This document shows positions 41,573 through 48,958 of a DNA stretch of 64,000 nt, in pieces. The DNA comes from UBA5972 sp964637875 (lineage in GTDB: Bacteria; Pseudomonadota; Alphaproteobacteria; Rhodobacterales; Rhodobacteraceae): contig CAZWXK010000008.1 in the NCBI GenBank assembly GCA_964637875.1, forward strand, positions 5,056 to 69,055, in the 5' to 3' direction. How positions within the stretch are numbered: the stretch's first letter is position 1; the number at the start of each line of letters is the position of its first letter. Below the pieces are notes generated by a model that did no database searches, had not been told where the DNA came from, and saw only the letters and a list, made by a program, of their open reading frames with translations. The position numbers were made by a program, and so were the translations under genes.

Positions 41573-42121
41573 TTGACCAAGCCCTGGTTCATTCGCACGG
41601 TTTTCGTGGTGCAGTTTCTCTGCGCCTCGTTTTTCGTCTGGGATATCTTTGTCAGTTATGTCGGCCTGCGTTCGCGCCCCATCGCGTGGGAGTTTCGCGA
41701 GTTCATCGAAATCGGTGCTGCCATCGGTCTGATCCTGGGCGTCGTGCTGGGTGCGATCGCGCTGGTCAAGACGCAGGCGCAGTCGCGCCGCCTTAACGAC
41801 CAGCTGCGCGCCGCGTCCGGGGCATTTGCCGAGCTTCTGGAAGAACGGTTCGAAGAGTGGGGCCTTACCCCGGCCGAACGCGATGTCGCCTGGTTTGCGG
41901 TCAAGGGTCTGTCCACGCAGGAAATCGCGGCGCTGCGCAACACTTCCGAGGGTACGGTCAAGGCCCAGAGCAATGCGATCTATCGCAAGGCCGGTGTTTC
42001 GGGTCGGTATCAGCTGCTCAGCCAGTTCGTGGACGAGCTGATGGCCGGCGCATCGGAAATCCGGGATGATCGCGATAACGGCCGTGGTCGGCGAAATGGC
42101 CGACAGAAACTGCGGGCCTGA
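41573..42121 (+). CDS. Membrane-anchored LuxR-type helix-turn-helix regulator
   Basis: The 182-residue protein has two N-terminal helices (FIRTVFVVQFLCASFFVWDIFV and IGAAIGLILGVVLGAIALV). A coiled linker follows, then a C-terminal LuxR HTH (LTPAERDVAWFAVKGLSTQEIAALRNTSEGTVKAQSNAIYRKAGVSGR, about 105-152). No sensor domain or receiver is present, so the signal may come through the membrane segments or a partner such as the upstream secreted protein. The start is a TTG at 41573 with AAGG nine bases before it; a TTG at 41540 lacks a ribosome site. Confidence 0.75.
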   Translation: MTKPWFIRTVFVVQFLCASFFVWDIFVSYVGLRSRPIAWEFREFIEIGAAIGLILGVVLGAIALVKTQAQSRRLNDQLRAASGAFAELLEERFEEWGLTPAERDVAWFAVKGLSTQEIAALRNTSEGTVKAQSNAIYRKAGVSGRYQLLSQFVDELMAGASEIRDDRDNGRGRRNGRQKLRA

Positions 42122-42327
42122 TGCCGCTTTCCTGCCGCCGGGGCATGTGCGGGGCAATCCGGCGCAATGCACATTCGGGGCATATTCGGGGTTACAATGC
42201 GCCGCCCCGCCCTGTATAGGGGCGCATCCGCAAAGGCGGATCAGTGCCTCTGGTCAGAATGATTCCCGTGACAGCGGTTTTCGCCATGGCCGAGGTTTTT
42301 CCCGCAATATCAAGGAAGGTCGTGCAG

Positions 42328-42633
42328 ATGTCTGGTTTTGAAATAGGTGATCTCGTTGTGCTGACGGCCGGGTCGATGAGAATGGCTGTCGAAGAGACCG
42401 ACGGCAAGATGGTTTCCTGCGTCTGGTGTCACGAAGGCAAGATCGGGCGCGACAGGTTCGCGGCTGCGCTGCTCAAGAAATGGGAGCACCGGGAAAACGA
42501 CCGTTCCGACAAGGGACGTCCCCAGGCCAAGGGCGAACGCGAAGGCGGGCCAAGGCGTCATGACGACAAGCCCCGGGGCAAGCCGGGCTGGGATGGCAAG
42601 CCGCGCGAAAAGAAATATTTCCGCAAGGATTGA
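42328..42633 (+). CDS. YodC/DUF2158-like small protein
   Basis: The 101-residue protein begins with the DUF2158-type module GFEIGDLVVLTAGSMRMAVEETDGKMVSCVWCHEGKIGRDRF. The tail of about 50 residues is highly charged and disordered (KGEREGGPRRHDDKPRGKPGWDGKPREKKYF). ATG 42328 has AAGGA upstream. The domain is widespread but uncharacterised; the basic tail suggests nucleic acid contact. It appears to be monocistronic. Confidence 0.72.
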   Translation: MSGFEIGDLVVLTAGSMRMAVEETDGKMVSCVWCHEGKIGRDRFAAALLKKWEHRENDRSDKGRPQAKGEREGGPRRHDDKPRGKPGWDGKPREKKYFRKD

Positions 42634-42705
42634 GCGCCGCCCCGATTTCGGGGTTTATTCCGCCTCTCGCGCGCCGTAATCTGCTGGTCGCGCAGGGAGG
42701 GGCCG

Positions 42706-43161
42706 TTGGGCAGTCTGTCATTTCAATCACCTGTCGGTTGGCTGACCGTGGCCGGGGATGACGAGGTCGTCACCCGTCTGTCATGGGGCAGGCAACCGGC
42801 ATGGGGTGTCACACCCTTGTTGAACGAGGCCCAGGCCCAGGTCACGGCGTATTTCGATCATGCGCTGAGGCGCTTCGATCTGCCGCTTTCCTTTCCGGCA
42901 ACGCCGTTTCAGCATGCGGTTCTGGAGTCGATGTTCTCGATCGATTTTGGTACCACCCGCAGCTATGGCGAGATCGCCGCCTATGTCGGAGCCTCGCCGC
43001 AGGCGGTGGGGCGTGCCTGCGGGGCAAATCCGGTCCCGATCATCATTCCCTGCCATCGGGTCGTGGGCGCGTCATCCCTTGGGGGGTATTCGGGGCGCGG
43101 AGGGTTGGAAACCAAGGTTTTCCTCTTGCGCCACGAAGGCGCGGCCAGCCTGTTGACATGA
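42706..43161 (+). CDS. ogt: Methylated-DNA--protein-cysteine methyltransferase
   Basis: The 151-residue repair protein has the acceptor motif IIIPCHRVVGASSLGGYSGRGGLETKVFLLRHEG (Cys in PCHRV). The DNA-binding helix is SYGEIAAYVGASPQAVGRACGANPVP. It removes O6-alkyl groups from guanine in a suicide reaction. The start is a TTG at 42706 preceded by AGGGAGGGG. The N-terminal domain is short, as in Ogt/YbaZ-sized members. Its stop overlaps the DMT transporter start. Confidence 0.92.
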   Translation: MGSLSFQSPVGWLTVAGDDEVVTRLSWGRQPAWGVTPLLNEAQAQVTAYFDHALRRFDLPLSFPATPFQHAVLESMFSIDFGTTRSYGEIAAYVGASPQAVGRACGANPVPIIIPCHRVVGASSLGGYSGRGGLETKVFLLRHEGAASLLT

Positions 43162-43994
43162 GCGGCGGGGTCTTTGCCGCCGTCCTGTTCGCGGCCTTTC
43201 TGCATGCCTCGTGGAATGCGGTCATCAAGGTCGGTTCGGACAAGTTGCGGGCCATGTTCGTGATGTCCAGCGCACAGGGGCTGATGGGGCTGGCGATAGC
43301 CCTGACCCTGCCCTTTCCGGGGCGCGAGATGTGGCCGTGGCTGGTGTTTTCGATGGTGTTTCATTCGGCCTACAAGGCCTTTCTGACCCTCGCCTATGAA
43401 CGCGGAGATCTGTCGCGGGTCTATCCGATTGCGCGCGGGACGGCGCCCTTGCTGGTCGCCGTCATCGGCTTTCTGATCCTGGGCGAGAGATTGCAGTCGC
43501 GGGATGTGGTTGCGATCCTGCTGGTTGGCGCAGGGATACTGCTGATGGGGCGCGGTGTGTTTGCCCATGGCGAATCGCGCGCATTGCTGCCCTTTGCACT
43601 GGCTTCGGCCAGCATGACCGCAGGCTATTCCCTGGTCGATGGCAGCGGTGCCCGGGTTTCAGGTCAGCCGGGGCAGTTTGTTGCCTGGATGTTCCTTCTG
43701 GACGGGATGCTGTTTGCCACCTGGGCGATCTGGCATCGGGGGCATGTCGTGGTCAGCCGTGACTGGCCGTCATGGCGCGCCGGTATCGTTGCGGGCGCCG
43801 CGTCTTATGGTGCATATGCGATCATCGTCTGGGCGATGGCGCGCGCGCCCATTGCGCTGGTGGCCGCGTTGAGAGAGAGCTCGGTCCTGTTTGCGGTTCT
43901 TCTGGGTCTTGTGCTGCTGCGCGAGCGACCCGACCGTGGCAAGCTGCTGGCCGCGGTGCTGATTGTTGCCGGGGTTGTCGTCATACGCATCTAG
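43158..43994 (+). CDS. DMT superfamily (EamA-type) transporter
   Basis: The 278-residue inner membrane protein has about ten hydrophobic helices in two EamA repeats (first about 4-130, second about 140-278). The loop RVYPIARGTAPLLVAVIGFLILGERLQ is diagnostic. It probably exports a metabolite; the substrate is unknown. ATG 43158 overlaps the ogt stop by four bases, so the two are cotranscribed. Its end overlaps the start of a long inverted repeat (GACGCGCGT/ACGCGCGTC, 43994-44048). Confidence 0.85.
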   Translation: MSGGVFAAVLFAAFLHASWNAVIKVGSDKLRAMFVMSSAQGLMGLAIALTLPFPGREMWPWLVFSMVFHSAYKAFLTLAYERGDLSRVYPIARGTAPLLVAVIGFLILGERLQSRDVVAILLVGAGILLMGRGVFAHGESRALLPFALASASMTAGYSLVDGSGARVSGQPGQFVAWMFLLDGMLFATWAIWHRGHVVVSRDWPSWRAGIVAGAASYGAYAIIVWAMARAPIALVAALRESSVLFAVLLGLVLLRERPDRGKLLAAVLIVAGVVVIRI

Positions 43995-44059
43995 ACGCGC
44001 GTTCCCAACATGTTGTTCGTTTGACCGATTTCGGCCAATACGCGCGTCTGGACGCGCAG

Positions 44060-44110
44060 GCGGGGGCTGTCTGCCCCCGCACCCCCGAGAGTATTGGTGC
44101 AAAGAAGAAG
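44060..44110 (+). repeat. 3'-flanking element, copy 2
   Basis: The hairpin GCGGGGGC-TGTCT-GCCCCCGC (44060-44080) is followed by CACCCCCGAGA and the core GTATTGGTGCAAAGAAGAAG at 44091-44110. It stands 66 bases after the DMT gene stop; no ORF starts behind it. Confidence 0.75.
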
Positions 44111-44257
44111 CGGTGAATTCAGGGCAAGGATCGGGAAATGGCGGGAAATGGATGACGCGGCGGCGGGCCGCGCGCCTGCCGGATGGTTGGTCGAGATGTG
44201 AACGGTTTCGGGAGAATCTGCTGCGGGGGATGGCCGCGATGTCGTATGCCGGGGATT

Positions 44258-45463
44258 CTATTGGCACCCCCTGTGCCGGGCGCCCTGGCAGGCCAGCGAG
44301 CGCAGACTCCACAAGGTCTTGATATAGGCGACGATGTCGCGGATCTCGTCATCCGAAAGGCGCATGCTGAAAGCGACCATCCGCCGGTTCCGCGGAGAGC
44401 CCTTGCTGATGGTTGCAAAGATTCCCCGGTCGCTGTGGTGCCAGGCGTGGGCGTCGTTGTTCAGGGCCGGTGCCTTGAAGCCGTATTTGTCCTTTGCGCT
44501 GGGGTTGCCCGGAGCTTCGCCGATCCCGTTTACTCCGTGACATGCCTGGCAATTCTGCTGAAACAGCTTCTTGCCATTGGCGATATGCTCGGGGGTGGCC
44601 CAGTCGCTGCCCTCGAAGCTGATCCATTTGCGTCCGCCATCTCGGCTCATCAGGATGGCGCCTGTATCGAAGGTTGCGAAAACTTCGTCCGGGCGCTGAG
44701 GGTTTTGCGCCAGATCGACCATGAACCGATCTTCGAAGCCCTCTGCAAGCAGGGTCCATTTCAGATCCGGTTCCCGCGCGCCGAGCAGCCCCCGGGAATA
44801 GGCAAAGGCCAGCAGACGGCCGTCGGCAAGGCCGGTGATCATGGTGATCGGCTGATTCCCGGCCCCGGCATCACGCCATGTTGCGCCATTGTCGTCGCTG
44901 ACCATGAGTCCGGTCATGGTTCCCGCATAGATTCTGTCGGCGATGGTGGGAGAGGGGGCGACCGCAAAGGTTTTGTCCGGGGTTGCGGCAAGCGTGCGCC
45001 AGGTTTTGCCCGTGTCATCGCTGACCATGATCTTGCTGGCAAGCCCGACCATGCGACCGGGTTTCATGCGGCTCAGGGACAAGGCACCGACGATGACGGG
45101 TTTCGCGCCCTCGACCGGTGCCCAGGTGATGCCCCCATCAGTCGATTCCATCAGATTGCCTGGCGCGCCCTTGCTGTCGACAGTCGAGGCAAAGAGGTGA
45201 TTCGGGTCGTCAGGATCGGTTGCCAGCGAAACCACGGCTGCCTTGAGGGAGGGAACAAGTTCCGAAAGCCCGTCCGGCCGTGCCCTGAGCAGACCGTATT
45301 GCGTGGCGATCAGAACGGTGCCGCCGTTGGTCGCGGGGTCGACCGCGATGCCATATATCTTTTTGATGCTGTCGGTCGAGCCGGTTTGGCGCTGCTGCGC
45401 CGAGGCCGGGAGCAGCGATGTCAACACGATCAGGGCGGCGGCAAGGATGCGCAGAGGCTTCAT
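44258..45463 (-). CDS. BNR-repeat beta-propeller fused to cytochrome c
   Basis: The 401-residue exported protein (signal MKPLRILAAALIVLTSLLPASAQ) has an N-terminal sialidase/photosystem-stability-like propeller with four Asp-box motifs: STDGGITW, SDDTGKTW, SDDNGATW and SRDGGRKW. A C-terminal mono-heme cytochrome c carries CQACH (Cys305, Cys308, His309) and an axial Met in RRMVAFSM. The propeller could bind a ligand or protein partner while the heme transfers electrons in the periplasm. The C-terminal SLACQGARHRGCQ adds two extra cysteines. Neighbours give no pathway. Confidence 0.8.
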   Translation of the reverse strand: MKPLRILAAALIVLTSLLPASAQQRQTGSTDSIKKIYGIAVDPATNGGTVLIATQYGLLRARPDGLSELVPSLKAAVVSLATDPDDPNHLFASTVDSKGAPGNLMESTDGGITWAPVEGAKPVIVGALSLSRMKPGRMVGLASKIMVSDDTGKTWRTLAATPDKTFAVAPSPTIADRIYAGTMTGLMVSDDNGATWRDAGAGNQPITMITGLADGRLLAFAYSRGLLGAREPDLKWTLLAEGFEDRFMVDLAQNPQRPDEVFATFDTGAILMSRDGGRKWISFEGSDWATPEHIANGKKLFQQNCQACHGVNGIGEAPGNPSAKDKYGFKAPALNNDAHAWHHSDRGIFATISKGSPRNRRMVAFSMRLSDDEIRDIVAYIKTLWSLRSLACQGARHRGCQ

Positions 45464-45595
45464 GGTCTTGCTCCATTTGGCAAAGATGGCCCGAGCCTAG
45501 GCGCGGTGCCGGATGCTTGCAACATCAAGCGCGCAACGCCCCCCGAGACGCTGTGTCGCGTCCCACGCTGGAAGGTTCGGCCGGAACGGGATCGG

Positions 45596-46540
45596 TCAGT
45601 CGTCCTCGAATTCCACGGGCGGCATGGGTCGCCGATCGACATGCAACGAGAATATGTCGGGGCGCGAATAATGCCCGGTCACGTCGAGCGTGCGCCGAGC
45701 CAGGGCAACCCTGTCGGTGTCGATTTCTCCATACAGGATGTCCGCCGAGCGATGCAGCGGTCCCGCACGTACCGCCGAGAATGGCGCGACGAGCATCGCA
45801 TCGCCATCGCAGATCCATTCGTCGGGGTCGCCGAACAGTTCTGTGCGGCCCGGAAAATCGTCGGGGATGTCGGCGCCTTTCAGGGCGGTGGCCAGGGATA
45901 CCACCCAGCAGCCCCCTTCGGTTGCGATATGGCGCATCGTGGTCTGCCAGCGATCGCTGCAATCCCATGTGGGGGAAACCAGGATCTCCATCCGCTGCGC
46001 ATAGAGGGCATAGCGCGACAGGGGCATGTAGTTTTCCCAGCAGATCAGCATGCCGATCCTGCCGACCGGGGTATCCACGACGCGCAGGCCCCGCGCGTCG
46101 CCCCGGCCCCAGACCATGCGTTCCGGGTTGGTGGGAATCAGCTTGCGGTGGCGGTTCAGGACCGCGCCGTCGGGGCCGATCAGAACCACCGTATTGAACA
46201 GGGTCGCACCGCTGAATTCCGAGTCGATTTCCGTCATGCCCATGACAACTGTCATGCCGGTATCGCGCGCGGCGTTGCATAGCGGGGCCAGATCCCCCCC
46301 ATCGATATCGACGGCGTTGCGGGTCAGGCGTTCGTGTATTGTCACCGACAGACGCATGTCGGAGCCGGGACGCAGGCGCCAGGCCCATGCCGGATAGCCC
46401 GGCAGATATGCCTCGGGAAAGACGGCCAGCCTGGCACCGGCCTCGGCGGCCTTTCGCAGGGCGGAGATGGCTCTCTCCATCGAAGCCTCGATATCGAGCA
46501 GTACCGGGGGTGTCTGGATGATGGCGACCTTGCTTTTCAT
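45596..46540 (-). CDS. Nitrilase-family carbon-nitrogen hydrolase
   Basis: The 314-residue enzyme has the catalytic set Glu43 (FPEAYLPGYP), Lys133 (HRKLIPTNPERMVWG) and Cys167 (GMLICWENYMP). The NYMPLSRYALYAQ continuation after the cysteine is typical of true nitrilases, which turn nitriles into acids, rather than amidases. It ends in a VTGHYSRPDIFSLHVDRRP tail also seen in nitrilases. It could act on aliphatic or aryl nitriles or cyanide derivatives; specificity cannot be read. No partner genes adjoin. Confidence 0.85.
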   Translation of the reverse strand: MKSKVAIIQTPPVLLDIEASMERAISALRKAAEAGARLAVFPEAYLPGYPAWAWRLRPGSDMRLSVTIHERLTRNAVDIDGGDLAPLCNAARDTGMTVVMGMTEIDSEFSGATLFNTVVLIGPDGAVLNRHRKLIPTNPERMVWGRGDARGLRVVDTPVGRIGMLICWENYMPLSRYALYAQRMEILVSPTWDCSDRWQTTMRHIATEGGCWVVSLATALKGADIPDDFPGRTELFGDPDEWICDGDAMLVAPFSAVRAGPLHRSADILYGEIDTDRVALARRTLDVTGHYSRPDIFSLHVDRRPMPPVEFEDD

Positions 46541-46633
46541 GTTCGGACTCCTGTGCCTGTTGCGGGCAGATATGGCCAGATCGGGTCAATGGCATTAGAA
46601 GGGCACAAAACCGCATGACAGGGAAGAGATACA

Positions 46634-47548
46634 ATGACCGAAAACGACAGCCTCGATACCGGCGATACCATGGAAAGGCGCAAAAGCCGCGCGGCCAGCT
46701 GGTTTCGCCGCCTGCGGGACGAAATCGTTGCCGCGTTCGAGCAGATCGAGGCCGGGCCGAGCACCGGCTCACCGGTCCGGCACGGCCCCGGAAGATTCGA
46801 GGTTCGCGAGACCAAGCGCATTTCCGATGACGGCTCGGATGCGGGCGGCGGACTGATGTCGGTCATGCGCGGCGGGCGCGTATTCGAAAAGGTGGGGGTC
46901 AATGTTTCGACCGTCCATGGCCGTCTGGGCGAGGCCGCGCGCCAGGCAATGGCTGCGCGCGGGGTGCCGGGGATCGAGGATGATCCGCGGTTCTGGGCCT
47001 CGGGCATCTCGTTGGTGGCCCATATGCAGAACCCGCATTGCCCTGCCGTGCACATGAACACCCGCATGTTCTGGACCCCCGGCGCCTGGTGGTTCGGGGG
47101 GGGGAGCGACCTGAACCCCTGCATCGAGTATGACGAGGACACCACCCATTTCCACACCGTGCTCAAGGAGTACTGCGACCGGCACGACCCCGAATATTAT
47201 CCCCGTTTCAGGAAATGGGCCGATGAATATTTCTTTGTGCCCCATCGGGGGCGTGCGCGTGGCGTTGGCGGCATTTTCCTGGATGATCACAATACTGGTG
47301 ACTGGGAGGCCGATTTTGCCTTTATCCAGGACGTGGGACGCGCCTTTCTGCCGGCTTTCGAGCCGATCACAAGGCGTCGCCGGTCGATGCCATGGAATGA
47401 TGCCGACAAGGACAGGCAGTTGATTCACCGCGGGCTCTATGCCGAATACAATCTTGTCTATGATCGGGGCACGCGGTTCGGGCTGGCGACCGGGCACGAC
47501 GCCGACGCCGTGTTGATGAGCTTGCCGCCGATGGCGAAATGGGTTTGA
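46634..47548 (+). CDS. hemF: Oxygen-dependent coproporphyrinogen III oxidase
   Basis: The 304-residue enzyme has HMNTRMFWTPGAWWFGGGSDLNP and KKYCD-like LKEYCDRHD, with RGVGGIFLDD and the C-terminal GLATGHDADAVLMSLPPMAKW. It converts coproporphyrinogen III to protoporphyrinogen IX with O2 in haem synthesis. ATG 46634 has GGGAAGAG upstream. A good terminator follows. hemC and hemE lie about 10 kb further on. Confidence 0.95.
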   Translation: MTENDSLDTGDTMERRKSRAASWFRRLRDEIVAAFEQIEAGPSTGSPVRHGPGRFEVRETKRISDDGSDAGGGLMSVMRGGRVFEKVGVNVSTVHGRLGEAARQAMAARGVPGIEDDPRFWASGISLVAHMQNPHCPAVHMNTRMFWTPGAWWFGGGSDLNPCIEYDEDTTHFHTVLKEYCDRHDPEYYPRFRKWADEYFFVPHRGRARGVGGIFLDDHNTGDWEADFAFIQDVGRAFLPAFEPITRRRRSMPWNDADKDRQLIHRGLYAEYNLVYDRGTRFGLATGHDADAVLMSLPPMAKWV

Positions 47549-47577
47549 GGCCCGGCCTGATGACTCGCGCCGATGTG

Positions 47578-47615
47578 ATGGATTTGCGGGGCAGGACGGG
47601 CGGCAAATCCATTTT
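47578..47615 (+). terminator. Rho-independent terminator after hemF
   Basis: ATGGATTTGC (47578-47587) and GCAAATCCAT (47603-47612) form a perfect 10-bp stem with a 15-base loop, followed by TTTC, 30 bases past the hemF stop. Confidence 0.7.
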
Positions 47616-47684
47616 CGCGCCTACCGTTCAGGTTGGAGGCGTGGCATATTGGCCCGAGTCGATCAAATGTATTCGTCTGGCCCC

Positions 47685-48449
47685 ATGAACCTGTTTTCGC
47701 GTCTTTTCCGCAGAAAACCCCCCGAGGATCCGCCTGCGCCATTCACGGCGCGGCCCGCCCCGAAACGCCCGCTCTATGCGATTGGCGATATCCACGGTCG
47801 CGACGATCTGCTGGCGCAGCTGCTGGAACGGATCAGTAGGGATGCCGATGGCAAGCCGCATGACTTGGTGCTGGTGGGGGACTATGTGGATCGGGGCGAG
47901 GCAAGCGCCGCCGTCCTGCGCCGCCTTGCCGCGCTGGATGCGTCCGATCATGTCGTCTGCCTGAAGGGAAATCACGAGGCCATGCTGCTGGAGTTTCTGG
48001 ATGACCCCGAAGGCGCGGGCCGGCGCTGGATCAGGAATGGCGGGTTGCAGACGCTGGCCAGCTTTGGTGTGGGGGGGGTGACCGAAACCGCCAGCGGCGA
48101 CGCGATGAAACGCATCCGCGACCAGCTGCGGGCCGCAATGGGCGATCTGGAAGCATGGCTGAGGGGGTTGAGGACATTTTTCCACAGCGGGAACATCATG
48201 GTCGCCCATGCCGGGGCCGATCCGCGCCTGCCGGCGGATGAGCAGGACGAAAAGACATTGCTGTGGGGACACCCCGCCTTTCATGCGCAGCCACGGCAGG
48301 ATGGCATCTGGGTGGTTCATGGCCACACGGTGGTGGATGCAGCCCGCGCACGCGATGGTCGGATTTCCATCGATACCGGCGCCTATGCGACCGGGCGCCT
48401 GACCGCCGTCGCACTGGAGCGCGACGATATCAGGTTTCTCGACGCCTGA
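47685..48449 (+). CDS. PPP-family serine/threonine protein phosphatase
   Basis: The 254-residue metallophosphatase has GDIHGRDD, LVLVGDYVDRGEAS, LKGNHEAMLLEF, a later VAHAG and WVVHGHT, the full metal-ligand series of the family. Bacterial members such as PrpA/ApaH-like proteins act on phosphoproteins or Ap4A. ATG 47685 is preferred because the N-terminus MNLFSRLFRRKP is the family style, though its ribosome site is weak; ATG 47667 is possible. Monocistronic. Confidence 0.85.
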   Translation: MNLFSRLFRRKPPEDPPAPFTARPAPKRPLYAIGDIHGRDDLLAQLLERISRDADGKPHDLVLVGDYVDRGEASAAVLRRLAALDASDHVVCLKGNHEAMLLEFLDDPEGAGRRWIRNGGLQTLASFGVGGVTETASGDAMKRIRDQLRAAMGDLEAWLRGLRTFFHSGNIMVAHAGADPRLPADEQDEKTLLWGHPAFHAQPRQDGIWVVHGHTVVDAARARDGRISIDTGAYATGRLTAVALERDDIRFLDA

Positions 48450-48684
48450 TCCCGCAAGACAGGCCTGGTGGCCAATGGCGTGAAACGCGCTTGTACACGG
48501 ATGCGACTGTTTCAGAATCCGGCAACAGAATTAGCAAATTAAATCCATTGTTTCATCAAATTTTCGGCACATTTGCCCGGCAGCTTGATGGTCATGAAGA
48601 GGCGACGTGGTGGGGAAGGATTTCAACGCACTTCGCTCATTCAGAAAACCAACTGAGCAACAAGCCTGGAAGGAGGGCAACAAA

Positions 48685-48870
48685 ATGAAACTGTTCAAGA
48701 ACTTCAAGAATGATGAATCCGGTGCCGTGACCGTTGACTGGGTCGTGCTGACCGCCGCCATCGTCGGCCTGGGCATCGCCGTTCTGGCCACCGTGTCGGG
48801 TGGCGTCAAGAACCTGTCGGGCGACATCAGCAAGCAGCTGTCGAACCAGAAGATCTCGACCACGTTCTGA
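48685..48870 (+). CDS. Orphan Flp/TadE-like pilin, 61 residues
   Basis: The protein has a short charged leader MKLFKNFKNDESGA, then a hydrophobic helix VDWVVLTAAIVGLGIAVLATV and a small polar tail. This is the class IVb (Flp) prepilin pattern with cleavage expected after the glycine of ESG. The usual Glu-Tyr at positions 5-6 of the mature form is replaced by Asp-Trp. AAGGAGG precedes ATG 48685. No tad/cpa assembly genes are in the window. The 235-base upstream region is AT-richer than its surroundings. A very strong terminator follows. Confidence 0.75.
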   Translation: MKLFKNFKNDESGAVTVDWVVLTAAIVGLGIAVLATVSGGVKNLSGDISKQLSNQKISTTF

Positions 48871-48889
48871 TCGGGACATCATACCGAAA

Positions 48890-48925
48890 AAAATGGGCCG
48901 CCCTCGCAGCGGCCCATTTTCTTTT
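48890..48925. terminator. Bidirectional terminator after the pilin gene
   Basis: AAAATGGGCCGC (48890-48901) and GCGGCCCATTTT (48909-48920) form a perfect 12-bp stem with a 7-base loop, flanked by A-run and CTTTTC. It can serve the pilin gene and the convergent minus-strand gene. Confidence 0.85.
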
Positions 48926-48958
48926 CGGGTCTTGCGCAGCTCATCCGGCAGCGGGGGT

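Noticed and set aside
44183..46282. A 699-codon plus-strand open frame covering the cytochrome and nitrilase region
   Set aside because: Both minus-strand genes show full catalytic or haem motifs, signal peptide and ribosome sites; the plus-strand frame has none.
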